DNA from: Pseudomonadota bacterium
GTDB taxonomy: Bacteria; Pseudomonadota; Gammaproteobacteria; Burkholderiales; Methylophilaceae
Reading direction: 5' to 3'
Assembly: GCA_029563075.1 (NCBI GenBank)
Contig: JAKQTN010000065.1
Coordinates: 1-61,763, forward strand
Length of the DNA stretch: 61,763 nucleotides
Both the position numbers and the translations under genes were made by a program. Numbering within the stretch: the stretch's first letter is position 1; each line of letters begins with the position of its first letter. The notes under the pieces were generated by a model. It was not told where the DNA came from. It did no database searches and saw only the letters and a list, made by a program, of their open reading frames with translations. Of the stretch, positions 34,921 to 44,269 are shown piece by piece.

Positions 34921-36564
34921 ATGAGCCTCACCAGCAGCACAAAGTCGAATCAGTTCACCGAAATTACCATCGAATCGGCAACGACATATCACGACCCGTT
35001 TAATGAAATTACTTTAGATGCTGTATTTACCGAGCCTACAGGTAAGTTACGCCGTATTCCCGCATTCTGGGCTGGCAGCAATGCCTGGCGCATTCGTTAT
35101 TCCTCTGCAACTCTGGGCGTTCATCACTTTGTGACCGAATGCTGCGACCAACAGAATGAAAGCTTGCATGGCATAAATGGGCAAATAAGCATCACTGCCT
35201 ACTGCGGAGATAACCCATTACTAAGCCACGGGCCCATCCAGGTGGCGGATGATAAACGGCACTTTGCACATGCGGATGGCACGCCTTTTTTTTGGCTAGG
35301 CGATACCTGGTGGATGGGGCTGACGAAACGCCTGGTTTGGCCTGAGCAATTTAAGCAACTCACAAATGACCGCAAAACCAAGGGGTTTAATGTAGTACAG
35401 ATTGTCGCCGGGTTATATCCAGACATGCCTGCTTTTGACGAACGCGGCGCCAATGAGGAGGGCTTCCCATGGGAGCAAGACTACACAAGCATCAGGCCGC
35501 AATTTTTTGATGCTGCAGATCGCCGCATCATGTATTTGGTAGAACAAGGCATCATGCCATGCATCCTTGGTGGATGGGGATTCCATTTGCCCTGGCTTGG
35601 CACCGAAAAAATGAAGCAACATTGGCGCTATTTGGTCGCCCGTTGGGGCGCACTCCCGGTTGTGTGGGCAACAGCGGGCGAGCAAACCATGCCGTGGTAC
35701 CTATCTAGCAACAAACAGCAAGAACAAGAGCAGCTAAAACAGCAATGGACAGAAGTGATCCGCTATATCAAGCAAATTGACGGCTTTCAGCGCCTGATTA
35801 CGACTCACCCGCAACTCAGCGCGCGCGAATCTGTGACTGATCCATATTTGCTGGATTTTGAAATGCAGCAAACTGGACATCACCAGGCAACTGAGCATCA
35901 CGCAAAACGAGCAGCCGAAGGCTGGCAAGCTCAGCCTGTCATGCCTGTTATTTGCGCAGAATCCCGCTACGAAGCACTTGGCATCACGCCCCCTGTCATC
36001 GCCCGCGATGCCAGGCAGACTTTTTGGGCACACCTGTTAAACAGCGGCTGCGCAGGTCACACTTACGGTGCAAACGGCGTGTGGCAAGTAAACCAGCCAG
36101 GCCAGCCATTCGGAAAATCTCCAGGAGGAAACGATTGGGGCAATCTGCCCTGGAATGAGGCCATGCATCTCCGCGGATCAAACCAGATGGCAGCTGCAAA
36201 ACGATTTTTACTGACTTTGCCTTGGTACAATTTACATGGAATTTGCAAACCTAAGAGCAGACTTGCTACTACTCGGTTTGCTAATATACTTAGCTCAGTG
36301 ATGCCTAAGAAATCAGCCGTTGCAGCTGCTGCTTCGCCTGATGGTACAATTGCGCTATATTATTTACTCTACAAAAAGCCAATAGTAATCAATATGCAAA
36401 GATTCTCGGCTGAAGTACATGCAAGCTGGATTGACCCAGCGAGTGGGTTAAAAAAATCCATTTCAAATAAGACGTTTATCAATAAGGGCAAGCTTGAGTT
36501 CACCCCTCCAGGCAAAAATAGTGATGACGATACTGATTGGATTTTACTGCTGAAAACCGGTTGA
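34921..36564 (+). CDS. DUF4038/apiosidase-like glycosidase-family protein
   Basis: The protein has about 547 residues. The N-terminal ~95 look like a DUF5060-type beta-sandwich (TYHDPFNEITLDAVF). Then comes a DUF4038-type TIM barrel with the family opening HADGTPFFWLGDTWW near residue 117, GFNVVQIVAGLYPDMPAF, and a likely acidic pair in ATAGEQTMPW and ICAESRYEA. A C-terminal beta domain ends the protein. DUF4038 proteins are putative glycoside hydrolases (apiosidase-like). There is no signal peptide, so it would act in the cytoplasm, which is odd for a polysaccharide-degrading enzyme. The start is uncertain; ATG 34921 is 17 bp past the kinase stop. The last ~330 bp are more AT-rich. Confidence 0.78.
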   Translation: MSLTSSTKSNQFTEITIESATTYHDPFNEITLDAVFTEPTGKLRRIPAFWAGSNAWRIRYSSATLGVHHFVTECCDQQNESLHGINGQISITAYCGDNPLLSHGPIQVADDKRHFAHADGTPFFWLGDTWWMGLTKRLVWPEQFKQLTNDRKTKGFNVVQIVAGLYPDMPAFDERGANEEGFPWEQDYTSIRPQFFDAADRRIMYLVEQGIMPCILGGWGFHLPWLGTEKMKQHWRYLVARWGALPVVWATAGEQTMPWYLSSNKQQEQEQLKQQWTEVIRYIKQIDGFQRLITTHPQLSARESVTDPYLLDFEMQQTGHHQATEHHAKRAAEGWQAQPVMPVICAESRYEALGITPPVIARDARQTFWAHLLNSGCAGHTYGANGVWQVNQPGQPFGKSPGGNDWGNLPWNEAMHLRGSNQMAAAKRFLLTLPWYNLHGICKPKSRLATTRFANILSSVMPKKSAVAAAASPDGTIALYYLLYKKPIVINMQRFSAEVHASWIDPASGLKKSISNKTFINKGKLEFTPPGKNSDDDTDWILLLKTG

Positions 36565-36773
36565 ATAAGTAACTTAAAGCTGGAAAGCACGTAAAGAATC
36601 AATAAAACCCCAAAGACAGCTTAAGGTTTTTTAAGCTTGATCTCAAGCTCTCAATTTAGAACACCGCTCATTTTATTTATATTAATTAATTATATTTTTA
36701 TTCTTTTATATTATTTTTAGTTAAATAAGAGAATGTGTATATTGTTTGCCTCTATCCTTGCAGAAGCAATCTT

Positions 36774-37745
36774 ATGAAATTTCGCGACCCCGATTTAACC
36801 AACAATCCCATCAATGTCGAACATAGGGAGCTTGGCATTCCGCCTATTGAGCAGGCTGCTTTACACCCCGGAAAACATCCGATTTTAACGATGGCAATGT
36901 GGCTTGCTGTCTTTCTGCTCATTGCGGCAACAGGCTACCTGATCTCAAGCTTTCTCACAAAAAATGGGATTGCCGACGGGGAGCAAATCATTACAGAGAC
37001 ACTTCAATCCAAGGTGTTTTGGAGCGCGGTTGCTGTCGGCCTGATTGCGCAAATTATTGACGGCGCTTTGGGAATGGCATATGGCATAACCTCTACCAGC
37101 TTTCTATTAGCCACAGGCGTTAGTCCCGCCGTAGCCAGTGCCAGTGTGCATATTGCCGAGGTGTTTACAACAGGCGTTTCAGGAGTTTCTCATGTAAAAC
37201 TAGGCAATGTGAATAAGTCGCTGTTTTTAAGATTACTGATTCCAGGTATTCTTGGTGCTGTTTTAGGTGCATTTTTATTATCCAGTATCGATGGAAAAAT
37301 ACTAAAGCCCTACATTTCCATCTACTTGCTAATTATGGGCATTTATATCATCAGCAAGGTTTTTCGTAGAATAAATTCCGCAAAACATGAACCTAGACAT
37401 GTTGCTAAATTAGCTTTATTTGGAGGTTTTGTTGACTCCGTAGGAGGCGGTGGCTGGGGGCCGGTAGTTACCACCACATTAGTGGGTTCTGGGCACAATC
37501 CCAGAACCACGATAGGCACTGTGAATTTTGCTGAATTTTTTCTAACTTTTGCCAGCGCCATCGCTTTTTCTGTGCTGGTTGACGAGGGCCCTTGGCCAAT
37601 TGTTGCGGGATTGGTATTGGGTGGTTTATTTGCTGCGCCATTTGCCGCTTTTGTATGCAAAAGATTACATGCGCGTACGTTGTTGATGCTTGTTGGAACG
37701 TTAATATCAATAGTTAGTATATTAAATTTGTATAAATCATTTTAA
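36774..37745 (+). CDS. TauE/SafE (TSUP) family anion exporter
   Basis: The protein has 323 residues. A ~45-residue cytoplasmic N-terminus (DPDLTNNPINVEHRELGIPP) is followed by a first transmembrane segment near 50-70. The TSUP core has about eight helices and the repeated motifs GALGMAYGITSTSFLLATG and GGFVDSVGGGGWGPVVTT. The family exports sulfite or organosulfur anions; the substrate here is unknown. I chose the ATG at 36774. The very AT-rich 36565-36773 gap holds no gene I can support. Confidence 0.86.
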   Translation: MKFRDPDLTNNPINVEHRELGIPPIEQAALHPGKHPILTMAMWLAVFLLIAATGYLISSFLTKNGIADGEQIITETLQSKVFWSAVAVGLIAQIIDGALGMAYGITSTSFLLATGVSPAVASASVHIAEVFTTGVSGVSHVKLGNVNKSLFLRLLIPGILGAVLGAFLLSSIDGKILKPYISIYLLIMGIYIISKVFRRINSAKHEPRHVAKLALFGGFVDSVGGGGWGPVVTTTLVGSGHNPRTTIGTVNFAEFFLTFASAIAFSVLVDEGPWPIVAGLVLGGLFAAPFAAFVCKRLHARTLLMLVGTLISIVSILNLYKSF

Positions 37746-37772
37746 GCCTGGCGATATCCATCGCCCCGCCTA

Positions 37773-37853
37773 TACAGAGCGTATTAACGGAGAGCAAAAC
37801 GCCGAAGGAGCGGTTTTCCATACTTCGCATTAGTTTACTTAATACGCCCTACA
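37773..37853. repeat. REP-like palindromic intergenic element
   Basis: The outer arms TACAGAGCGTATTAA and, on the other strand, TGTAGGGCGTATTAA form an imperfect 15-bp inverted repeat around about 50 bp. The interior has AAAACGCC and GCGGTTTT half-arms. The ends resemble the widespread proteobacterial GCGTA...ATACGCCCTACA intergenic repeats. The right end contains the TAG stop codon of murI. A further small hairpin, GGCGAT-ATCC-ATCGCC, lies at 37750-37765. Confidence 0.65.
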
Positions 37854-38649
37854 ATATCTCCACTTCCGCGCTTTCACCCCACAACGCTTCAATCACCTGC
37901 TCAGCGTTGTCCGCTTCGCTATTGGTCCAAAACTGTATGTTTGCAGGTTGATTGCTAGCTGATAGCAAATTTTTTTCTTCCAGCTGGCGTTTTAACTGCT
38001 TTGCCACCGCCGCACCTGTATCAATCAAGCTAATGTTTTCGCCGACAATTTCACGAATCGCATCTTTTACAAACGGGTAATGCGTGCAGCCGAGCACAAT
38101 AGTATCTGCGCCCTCGGCCAATAGTGGCAAGGTGTACTGGCGAATGAGCGCTTTGGTTTCAGGCGCATCCAGCTCGCCGCGCTCGATGCATTCCACCAAG
38201 CCAACGCAGCCTTGCGTGACGACCTTGACATTACGGCCGTAACTTTCCAGCAGCGCAGCAAATTGCGCGCTTTTAAGCGTGCCGACAGTCGCCAGCACGC
38301 CAATGACGCCGTTTTTGCTAGCTTCTGCCGCTGGCTTAACCGCAGGTTCCATACCAATAATGGGCAGCGTGTATTTCTCACGCATGGCATCGATGGCCGC
38401 CGCAGTAGCTGTATTGCAAGCCACTATCAGGGCTTTTACATTTTGCGCAATTAAAAAATCGGCAACCGCAAAACAGCGCGCTGTAATTTCTGCTGGTGTT
38501 TTGTTGCCGTATGGGGCGTATTTGCTATCTGCCACGTAAAGCAGGTTTTCATGCGGCAATAAAGCATGAATATGTTTCAGCACTGAAATGCCGCCTACGC
38601 CGGAATCCATGACGCCGATAGGTTGGCTTGATAATGGTAGAGTTGGCAT
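37849..38649 (-). CDS. murI: Glutamate racemase
   Basis: The 266-residue cofactor-independent racemase supplies D-glutamate for peptidoglycan. The two catalytic cysteines are present: Cys78 in VACNTATA and the second in LGCTHYPFV near residue 190. The N-terminal GVMDSGVGGISVLKHI also matches. The last codon and stop (TTG TAG) lie in the palindromic repeat at 37773-37853. It is divergent from the adenosyltransferase gene across only 49 bp. Confidence 0.94.
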   Translation of the reverse strand: MPTLPLSSQPIGVMDSGVGGISVLKHIHALLPHENLLYVADSKYAPYGNKTPAEITARCFAVADFLIAQNVKALIVACNTATAAAIDAMREKYTLPIIGMEPAVKPAAEASKNGVIGVLATVGTLKSAQFAALLESYGRNVKVVTQGCVGLVECIERGELDAPETKALIRQYTLPLLAEGADTIVLGCTHYPFVKDAIREIVGENISLIDTGAAVAKQLKRQLEEKNLLSASNQPANIQFWTNSEADNAEQVIEALWGESAEVEIL

Positions 38650-38698
38650 CGAAACAGGTTTGAATGATTTATAATGAGCGAATTATATAGGATTTTGA

Positions 38699-39256
38699 AT
38701 GGCAAACAGACTGAGCAAAATTTACACGCGCACCGGCGATACCGGCACTACCGGTTTGGGCGATGGCACACGCGTGGCTAAAGATAGCCTGCGCATCGCG
38801 GCGATGGGCGATGTAGATGAGCTGAACTCGATTATCGGTTTGATACTTACCGAGTCAATGTCTACAAAAATTCACGATTGCTTAACGCGCATTCAGCACG
38901 ATTTATTCGATATAGGCGGCGAGATTTGCATGCCGGGCCACGCCATGATTAAGGCCGAGCGCGTAACGGCTTTAGAAACACAATTAGACGCGTGGAACGA
39001 TACGCTCTCGCCATTGAAAGAGTTTATTCTGCCGGGTGGCAGCCGCGCTGCGGCTTATTGCCATTTGGCCAGAACTGTGTGCAGGCGTGCCGAACGGCAG
39101 ATGACCACGCTCAACAACCAAGAAAAAATGACTGAAGTTTCTTTACAGTACATCAACCGGCTTTCTGATTTATTATTTGTACTGTGCCGTATTCTCAACA
39201 AAGAGGCGGGGTTGCCCGACGTATTGTGGCAAAATACGCATAAAGCCAATAATTAA
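38699..39256 (+). CDS. Cob(I)alamin adenosyltransferase (PduO type)
   Basis: The 185-residue PduO-type ATP:cob(I)alamin adenosyltransferase makes adenosylcobalamin. Signatures are the N-terminal ATP loop KIYTRTGDTGTTGLGDG, GDVDELNS, LPGGSRAAAYCHLARTVCRRAER and the terminal LSDLLFVLCRILN. No cobalamin riboswitch fits in the 49-bp upstream gap. It is followed six bases later by pcnB. Confidence 0.92.
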   Translation: MANRLSKIYTRTGDTGTTGLGDGTRVAKDSLRIAAMGDVDELNSIIGLILTESMSTKIHDCLTRIQHDLFDIGGEICMPGHAMIKAERVTALETQLDAWNDTLSPLKEFILPGGSRAAAYCHLARTVCRRAERQMTTLNNQEKMTEVSLQYINRLSDLLFVLCRILNKEAGLPDVLWQNTHKANN

Positions 39257-39262
39257 AAACGT

Positions 39263-40645
39263 ATGATAAAAAGATTCCTGCAAAAAGTTTTTAACAAAAA
39301 GTCCAAAGCTGAAATAGTGATTAACCGGGCCGATAGCGCCCAAGTCGACACCGCAAAACGCATCCCGGCAAAAATCCACAAAATCAATAAAAGCCTGATC
39401 AGCCAGGCTGCGCTTAAAACCTGCGAAGGCTTGCAGAAAGCGGGCTTTGAGGCGTTGATTGTCGGCGGCGCGGTGCGAGATTTGCTGATGAACGTTAAGC
39501 CAAAAGATTTTGACATCGCCACCAATGCCACCCCGGAGGAAGTCAATCGCATCTTCCGTCGCTCGCGCATTATCGGCAGGCGCTTCCGCTTGGTGCATGT
39601 ATTATGGGGCAATGAAACGATTGAGGTTTCAACCTTTCGCGGCCACCACCAGGCCGAAGGTGATGGGCAAACCGCTGACAGCGGCCGCATTCTGCGTGAC
39701 AATATTTTTGGCAGCCTGGAAGAAGATGCTGTGCGGCGCGACTTTACCGCCAACGCCTTGTATTACAACCCCGCGCGCGAAGAAGTGCTGGATTTTCACA
39801 ATGGCGTGGCGGATATCAAAGCCAACCTGCTGCGCATGATTGGCGACCCTGTGACGCGCTACCAGGAAGACCCGGTGCGCATGCTGCGCGCGGTAAGACT
39901 ATCTGCCAAGTTAGGCTTGAAGCTTGAAGCCAAAACACAGGCGCCTATCCAAAAACTGGCCGACTTGCTGCAGGACGTTCCGCCCAGCCGCCTGTTTGAT
40001 GAGATGCTGAAATTGTTTTTATCCGGCCATGCGGTAGAAAGCATCAACGCGCTGCGCGAACAGCATTTGCACCATGGCCTGTTGCCCTTGCTGGACGTGG
40101 TGCTGGAGCAGCCGCTCGGCGAACGCTTCGTGATGCTGGCGCTAAAAAATACCGATGATCGCATTCTTGCTGGCAAGTCGTCCAACCCCAGCTTTTTATT
40201 CGCCACCCTGCTTTGGCACGAAGTGTTAAAAGCATGGGAGCAATATAAATCGCAAGGGCACAATTTCATCCCTGCCCTGCACATGGCAATGAACGAGGTG
40301 ATTGCGACCCAGGCCGAAAAACTGGCGATTCATAACCGTTTTACCGCCACCATGAAAGAAATTTGGGGCATGCAGCCGCGTTTCGAACAGCGTGCCGGTA
40401 AACGGCCATTTGGCTTGCTTACGCATCCACGCTACCGTGCCGGCTACGACTTTTTATTGCTGCGCTGTGAATCAGGCGAACTGCCGATGGAATTGGGAGA
40501 ATGGTGGACGCAGTTTGCAGACGCTACAAGTGAAGCGCGCACCGCCATGCTGCTGCCGGACACCATGCCTAAAAAGCGGCGGCGCAAACGTAAAAAACAT
40601 GCCACTCATGTAGAACCTGCAGCGGATGTCCAGGACACCAACTAA
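39263..40645 (+). CDS. pcnB: Poly(A) polymerase PcnB
   Basis: The 460-residue class II nucleotidyltransferase adds 3' poly(A) tails to RNA and promotes decay. The nucleotidyltransferase core is ALIVGGAVRDLLMNVKPKDFDIATNATPEEV-like, with the Gly-Gly and Asp-x-Asp residues, followed by RRFRLVHV, RDFTANALYY and VRMLRAVRLSAKLG. The tail is very basic (KKRRRKRKK), typical of PcnB and separating it from CCA-adding enzyme. The last 20 bp overlap folK. Confidence 0.93.
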   Translation: MIKRFLQKVFNKKSKAEIVINRADSAQVDTAKRIPAKIHKINKSLISQAALKTCEGLQKAGFEALIVGGAVRDLLMNVKPKDFDIATNATPEEVNRIFRRSRIIGRRFRLVHVLWGNETIEVSTFRGHHQAEGDGQTADSGRILRDNIFGSLEEDAVRRDFTANALYYNPAREEVLDFHNGVADIKANLLRMIGDPVTRYQEDPVRMLRAVRLSAKLGLKLEAKTQAPIQKLADLLQDVPPSRLFDEMLKLFLSGHAVESINALREQHLHHGLLPLLDVVLEQPLGERFVMLALKNTDDRILAGKSSNPSFLFATLLWHEVLKAWEQYKSQGHNFIPALHMAMNEVIATQAEKLAIHNRFTATMKEIWGMQPRFEQRAGKRPFGLLTHPRYRAGYDFLLLRCESGELPMELGEWWTQFADATSEARTAMLLPDTMPKKRRRKRKKHATHVEPAADVQDTN

Positions 40646-41129
40646 CCGCGCTTTTGTTGCGCTTGGCAGCAATTTGAATGCCCCTGCAAGCCAAGTAAAA
40701 CGGGCATTCCAGGCCATTGGAAATTTACCTGAGACCAGGTTGATAAAGCAATCCAGCCTGTATCAAAGCGCCCCGGTAGGCTATGCGAACCAGCCGGATT
40801 TTATTAACGCAGTGGCTGAAATCAGTACGCAGCTTCCGCCAGATGATCTGCTTGATGCGTTGTTGAACATTGAGCATGCAGCCGGCCGCGAGCGTCCGTT
40901 TGCGAATGCACCACGTGTGCTGGACTGCGATTTGCTGCTGTACGGCGACCTGGTGACACATACTGAAAAACTCACATTGCCACACCCACGCATGCATGAA
41001 CGCGGCTTTGTACTGCTGCCACTGGCAGAAATAGCACCTGATTTAGTCATCCCAAACCATGGGAGTGTTGTAAAATTAGCGCTGGCACATCAAAACCAGA
41101 GCACAAAGAAACTGAATGAGCATATTTAG
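40626..41129 (+). CDS. folK: HPPK (folate biosynthesis kinase) FolK
   Basis: The 167-residue 6-hydroxymethyl-dihydropterin pyrophosphokinase has ALGSNLNAP at the N-terminus, YQSAPVGYANQPDFINAV, the catalytic loop ERPFANAPRVLDCDLLLYG, and HPRMHERGFVLLPLAEIAP. The ATG at 40626 lies inside pcnB, so translation is coupled. The end overlaps the deoxynucleoside kinase gene by 14 bp. Confidence 0.95.
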   Translation: MSRTPTNRAFVALGSNLNAPASQVKRAFQAIGNLPETRLIKQSSLYQSAPVGYANQPDFINAVAEISTQLPPDDLLDALLNIEHAAGRERPFANAPRVLDCDLLLYGDLVTHTEKLTLPHPRMHERGFVLLPLAEIAPDLVIPNHGSVVKLALAHQNQSTKKLNEHI

Positions 41130-41763
41130 CAAATTTCCATACATCGTCATCGAGGGTCCCATCGGCAGCGGAAAAACCACGCTAGCCAGAATGCTGGCCG
41201 ATAAATTCTCGGTGCAGTTATTAAGCGAAAAAGCGGAAGCCAACCCGTTTTTGCCGCGTTTTTACCAAGATGCACAGCGTTACGCGCTGCCAACACAATT
41301 ATTCTTTCTGTTTCAACGTTCACGCCAGATTAGCGATTTAAATCAACGTGATATGTTTGCAAAACCCACTGTGGCGGATTTTTTCCTGGAAAAAGATCCG
41401 CTGTTTGCACGGCTAAACCTGGATGACGAGGAATACGCGCTGTATCACCAGATTTATACACACTTGCAACTCAAAGCCAGCAAGCCGGATTTGGTGATTT
41501 ACCTGCAAACGCCTGTGGATGAACTCGCTGACCGCATCGAAGAACGCAATGTGAGCTACGAGCAGGAAATTCCGCGCGAGTACATCGAACGGCTTTCTGA
41601 CGCTTACAGCGAATTTTTTCATACTTACGACGCGTCACCTCTGCTTATCGTCAACAACGAAAAACTGAATATCATCAAAGACGAAAACGCCTTGAATCTG
41701 CTGATCGACAGGATCGGGCAAATCAAAAGCAGCCGCGAATATTTCAACCCGAACTTTGAATAA
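41116..41763 (+). CDS. Deoxynucleoside kinase
   Basis: The 215-residue P-loop kinase of the deoxynucleoside kinase family has Walker A GPIGSGKT at 14-21, DFFLEKDPLFARLNLDDEE in the substrate region, and the ERNVSYEQEIPREYIERL lid-like segment. It phosphorylates deoxynucleosides for salvage; base specificity is not clear. In many betaproteobacteria it lies between folK and panB, as here. Confidence 0.9.
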   Translation: MSIFSKFPYIVIEGPIGSGKTTLARMLADKFSVQLLSEKAEANPFLPRFYQDAQRYALPTQLFFLFQRSRQISDLNQRDMFAKPTVADFFLEKDPLFARLNLDDEEYALYHQIYTHLQLKASKPDLVIYLQTPVDELADRIEERNVSYEQEIPREYIERLSDAYSEFFHTYDASPLLIVNNEKLNIIKDENALNLLIDRIGQIKSSREYFNPNFE

Positions 41764-41775
41764 CTAACGCTGCCA

Positions 41776-42585
41776 ATGCTGCAAAAACTACAAAACCTGG
41801 TGAGATCCGGCGAAAAAATCGCTATGCTCACCTGCTACGACGCCACTTTTGCCAAGCTGATGGAACGTGCCGGCGTTGATATTCTATTGGTAGGCGATTC
41901 ACTTGGCATGGTGCTGCAAGGCTCGGAGAATACATTGAATGTCAGCATGCACCACATGACCTATCACACTAAAAGCGTTGCTGCAGGCGCACCAAACACT
42001 GTGATTATGGCCGATATGCCGCTTGGCAGCTATGAGCATGACAATGAAGCCGCCTACAAAAACGCGCAGTGGCTCATTAAAAGTGGCGCGCATATCGTAA
42101 AGTTTGAAGGCGGCGGCAACAGGGTCGATACCGCGCGCTACCTCGTCGAGCATGGTATCCCTGTTTGCGCACATCTGGGTTTTACCCCTCAATCAGTCAA
42201 TCAACTGGGTGGCTACAAAATTCAGGGCAAAACCGATGAAAGTGCCGCGCAGATTATGCAGGACGCTATCGCGATGAGTAATGCAGGCGTGAGCTTTGTG
42301 CTGCTGGAAATGGTGCCTGCTACGCTTGCAAAGAAGATCACAGAAACCATCAAAACACCCACCATCGGCATCGGTGCCGGCGTGGATTGCTGCGGGCAAG
42401 TGCTGGTGTTGCAGGATCTGCTCGGCATTTATTCCGGCCCGGCAGATAAAGACCTTAGCGAGTTTAAATCGCCGCGATTTGTACGCAATTTTCTGAAAGA
42501 TACCAACAGTATCCAGGATGCTGTGGCGGCCTATGTAAAAGCGGTTAAAGACAAAACCTTCCCGGCCTCAGAGCACAGTTATTAA
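41776..42585 (+). CDS. panB: Ketopantoate hydroxymethyltransferase
   Basis: The 269-residue TIM-barrel enzyme transfers a hydroxymethyl group from methylene-tetrahydrofolate to ketoisovalerate, the first step to pantothenate. Metal and substrate motifs are DILLVGDSLGMVLQG, MADMPLGSYE, KFEGG and GIGAG. It overlaps panC by one base, showing an operon. It uses the folate carrier made via folK upstream. Confidence 0.96.
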   Translation: MLQKLQNLVRSGEKIAMLTCYDATFAKLMERAGVDILLVGDSLGMVLQGSENTLNVSMHHMTYHTKSVAAGAPNTVIMADMPLGSYEHDNEAAYKNAQWLIKSGAHIVKFEGGGNRVDTARYLVEHGIPVCAHLGFTPQSVNQLGGYKIQGKTDESAAQIMQDAIAMSNAGVSFVLLEMVPATLAKKITETIKTPTIGIGAGVDCCGQVLVLQDLLGIYSGPADKDLSEFKSPRFVRNFLKDTNSIQDAVAAYVKAVKDKTFPASEHSY

Positions 42586-43430
42586 TGCAGACAATTCATA
42601 CCGTTGCAGCGCTTCGCGCCGCGCTTAAAAATCAGGCCAGTATTGCATTTGTACCCACCATGGGCAACCTGCATGCTGGCCATATTCACCTAGTAGAAAT
42701 CGCCAGGCAGCATGCAGAATGTGTGGTGGTAAGCATTTTTGTGAATCCCTTACAGTTTGGCCCGAATGAGGATTTAGCAAGTTACCCGCGCACGTTAAAA
42801 GCCGATCGTGAAAAACTGGAAACTGCTGGCACAGATATTGTGTTTGCGCCAAACACGGGTGAGATGTACCCTGAAACCCAGACCATGACCATCACCCCGC
42901 CGCCCATTGCCAGCGAACTGTGTGGAGCAAGCCGGCCCGGTCATTTTGCTGGCGTTGCCACAATCGTCATGAAATTATTCAACATAGTATTTTTTAATGG
43001 TTCAGCCAGACAGGTGGCGGTATTTGGCAAAAAAGATTTTCAGCAACTTTTTATAATTAAAGAACTGGTCAAGCAATTTAATTTGCCGATTGAAATTATA
43101 GCTGGTGAAACCGTGCGCGAAGCAGACGGCCTGGCGATGAGTTCACGCAACGGCTATTTAAGCGCTCAGGAGCGTGCCTCTGCAACCCAGTTAAATAGCG
43201 CCTTGCAGAGCATCGTTGATGCGATTAAAAGCGGCAACAAATCTTTCCCCGCGTTAGAAACCACGGCTATCCAGCAACTATGTGAGGCAGGCTGGCAAGT
43301 GGATTACATCGCTGTGCGCAGTGCTAAAACCTTGCTTATCCCCAAAGAAAACGAGCGCGACCTGGTTGTACTAGCTGCTGCAAAAATCGGCACCACGCGC
43401 CTGATTGACAACTTAACCATCACCATTTAA
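42585..43430 (+). CDS. panC: Pantothenate synthetase
   Basis: The 281-residue enzyme condenses pantoate and beta-alanine with ATP. Motifs are [10 protein letters not shown] (His30/His33), [28 protein letters not shown] and the KMSKS-like MSSRNGYL. The start overlaps the panB stop. Its beta-alanine substrate is made by panD, two genes downstream. Confidence 0.96.
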   Translation: MQTIHTVAALRAALKNQASIAFVPTMGNLHAGHIHLVEIARQHAECVVVSIFVNPLQFGPNEDLASYPRTLKADREKLETAGTDIVFAPNTGEMYPETQTMTITPPPIASELCGASRPGHFAGVATIVMKLFNIVFFNGSARQVAVFGKKDFQQLFIIKELVKQFNLPIEIIAGETVREADGLAMSSRNGYLSAQERASATQLNSALQSIVDAIKSGNKSFPALETTAIQQLCEAGWQVDYIAVRSAKTLLIPKENERDLVVLAAAKIGTTRLIDNLTITI

Positions 43431-43450
43431 AAATATTTCTGGAGATTTTT

Positions 43451-43795
43451 TTGAACGACACACTCCCGCCCTGCCCGCAATGCAATTCCCCATACACCTA
43501 TCAGGACGGTGATCTGTTGATGTGTCCTGAGTGCGCGCATGAATGGTTGCCCAACGCAGCAAGCGACAATACTGAAGAAGCCCGCATCATCAAAGATGCT
43601 AACGGCAATGTACTGCAAGATGGCGATAGCGTAACAGTGATTAAGGATTTGAAGGTCAAAGGTTCGTCGCTGGTGGTGAAAGTCGGCACCAAGGTCAAGA
43701 ATATCCGTCTGGTCGAAGGCGATCACGATATCGACTGCAAAATTGATGGCATAGGCGCGATGAAATTAAAATCTGAATTCGTTAAAAAAGCTTGA
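43451..43795 (+). CDS. yjdM: YjdM/PhnA zinc-ribbon protein
   Basis: The 114-residue protein has an N-terminal zinc ribbon, [21 protein letters not shown], and a C-terminal SH3-like PhnA domain ([33 protein letters not shown]). Despite the old name, it is not shown to act in phosphonate use. The start is TTG at 43451, supported by GGAG 7 bases upstream. It separates panC from panD. Confidence 0.9.
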   Translation: MNDTLPPCPQCNSPYTYQDGDLLMCPECAHEWLPNAASDNTEEARIIKDANGNVLQDGDSVTVIKDLKVKGSSLVVKVGTKVKNIRLVEGDHDIDCKIDGIGAMKLKSEFVKKA

Positions 43796-43821
43796 GTTTT
43801 GTGCAAACCATCAACCAGCTT

Positions 43822-43850
43822 TTGCGCTAACCATTTGAAAAGACTATAAT
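43822..43850 (+). promoter_or_regulatory. Putative sigma-70 promoter of panD
   Basis: TTGCGC and a perfect TATAAT are 17 bp apart, 39 bp before the panD start codon. The position suggests panD-rsfS-rlmH can be transcribed independently of panBC. Confidence 0.6.
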
Positions 43851-43888
43851 ACGCTTCCTTTTTCCCACTGACTTTGCGAAAGGTTCAA

Positions 43889-44269
43889 ATGCAAAGAACC
43901 ATGCTCAAATCCAAGTTGCACCGCGTGCATGTCACACACAGTGAGCTGCATTATGAAGGCAGTTGCGCGATTGATGAAACATTATTGGAAGCCGCCAATA
44001 TTCGCGAATACGAGCAGATTGATATTTACAACGTCACCAACGGCGAGCGTTTCAGCACTTACGCGATAAGTGCTGAACGCGACTCTGGCATCATTTCGGT
44101 CAACGGCGCCGCTGCGCACAAGGCAAATCCCGAAGACATCATCATCATCGCAAGTTATGCGGTCTACAATGAGATTGAACTCGTTAAATTCAACCCGCAA
44201 CTCGTGTATGTGGATGCGCGAAACCGCATACAATCTCAACGCAACGCAATCCCAGCACAGGCCGCATAA
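43889..44269 (+). CDS. panD: Aspartate 1-decarboxylase proenzyme
   Basis: The 126-residue proenzyme makes beta-alanine from aspartate. It self-cleaves between Gly24 and Ser25 in HYEGSCAID to form the pyruvoyl group. [17 protein letters not shown] and [19 protein letters not shown] complete the family pattern. I chose the ATG at 43889, which follows GAAAGG. The gene abuts rsfS with no gap. Confidence 0.95.
   Translation: MQRTMLKSKLHRVHVTHSELHYEGSCAIDETLLEAANIREYEQIDIYNVTNGERFSTYAISAERDSGIISVNGAAAHKANPEDIIIIASYAVYNEIELVKFNPQLVYVDARNRIQSQRNAIPAQAA

Noticed and set aside
38650-38698. Cobalamin riboswitch before the adenosyltransferase gene
   Set aside because: The gap to murI is only 49 bp and shows no B12-box-like sequence.
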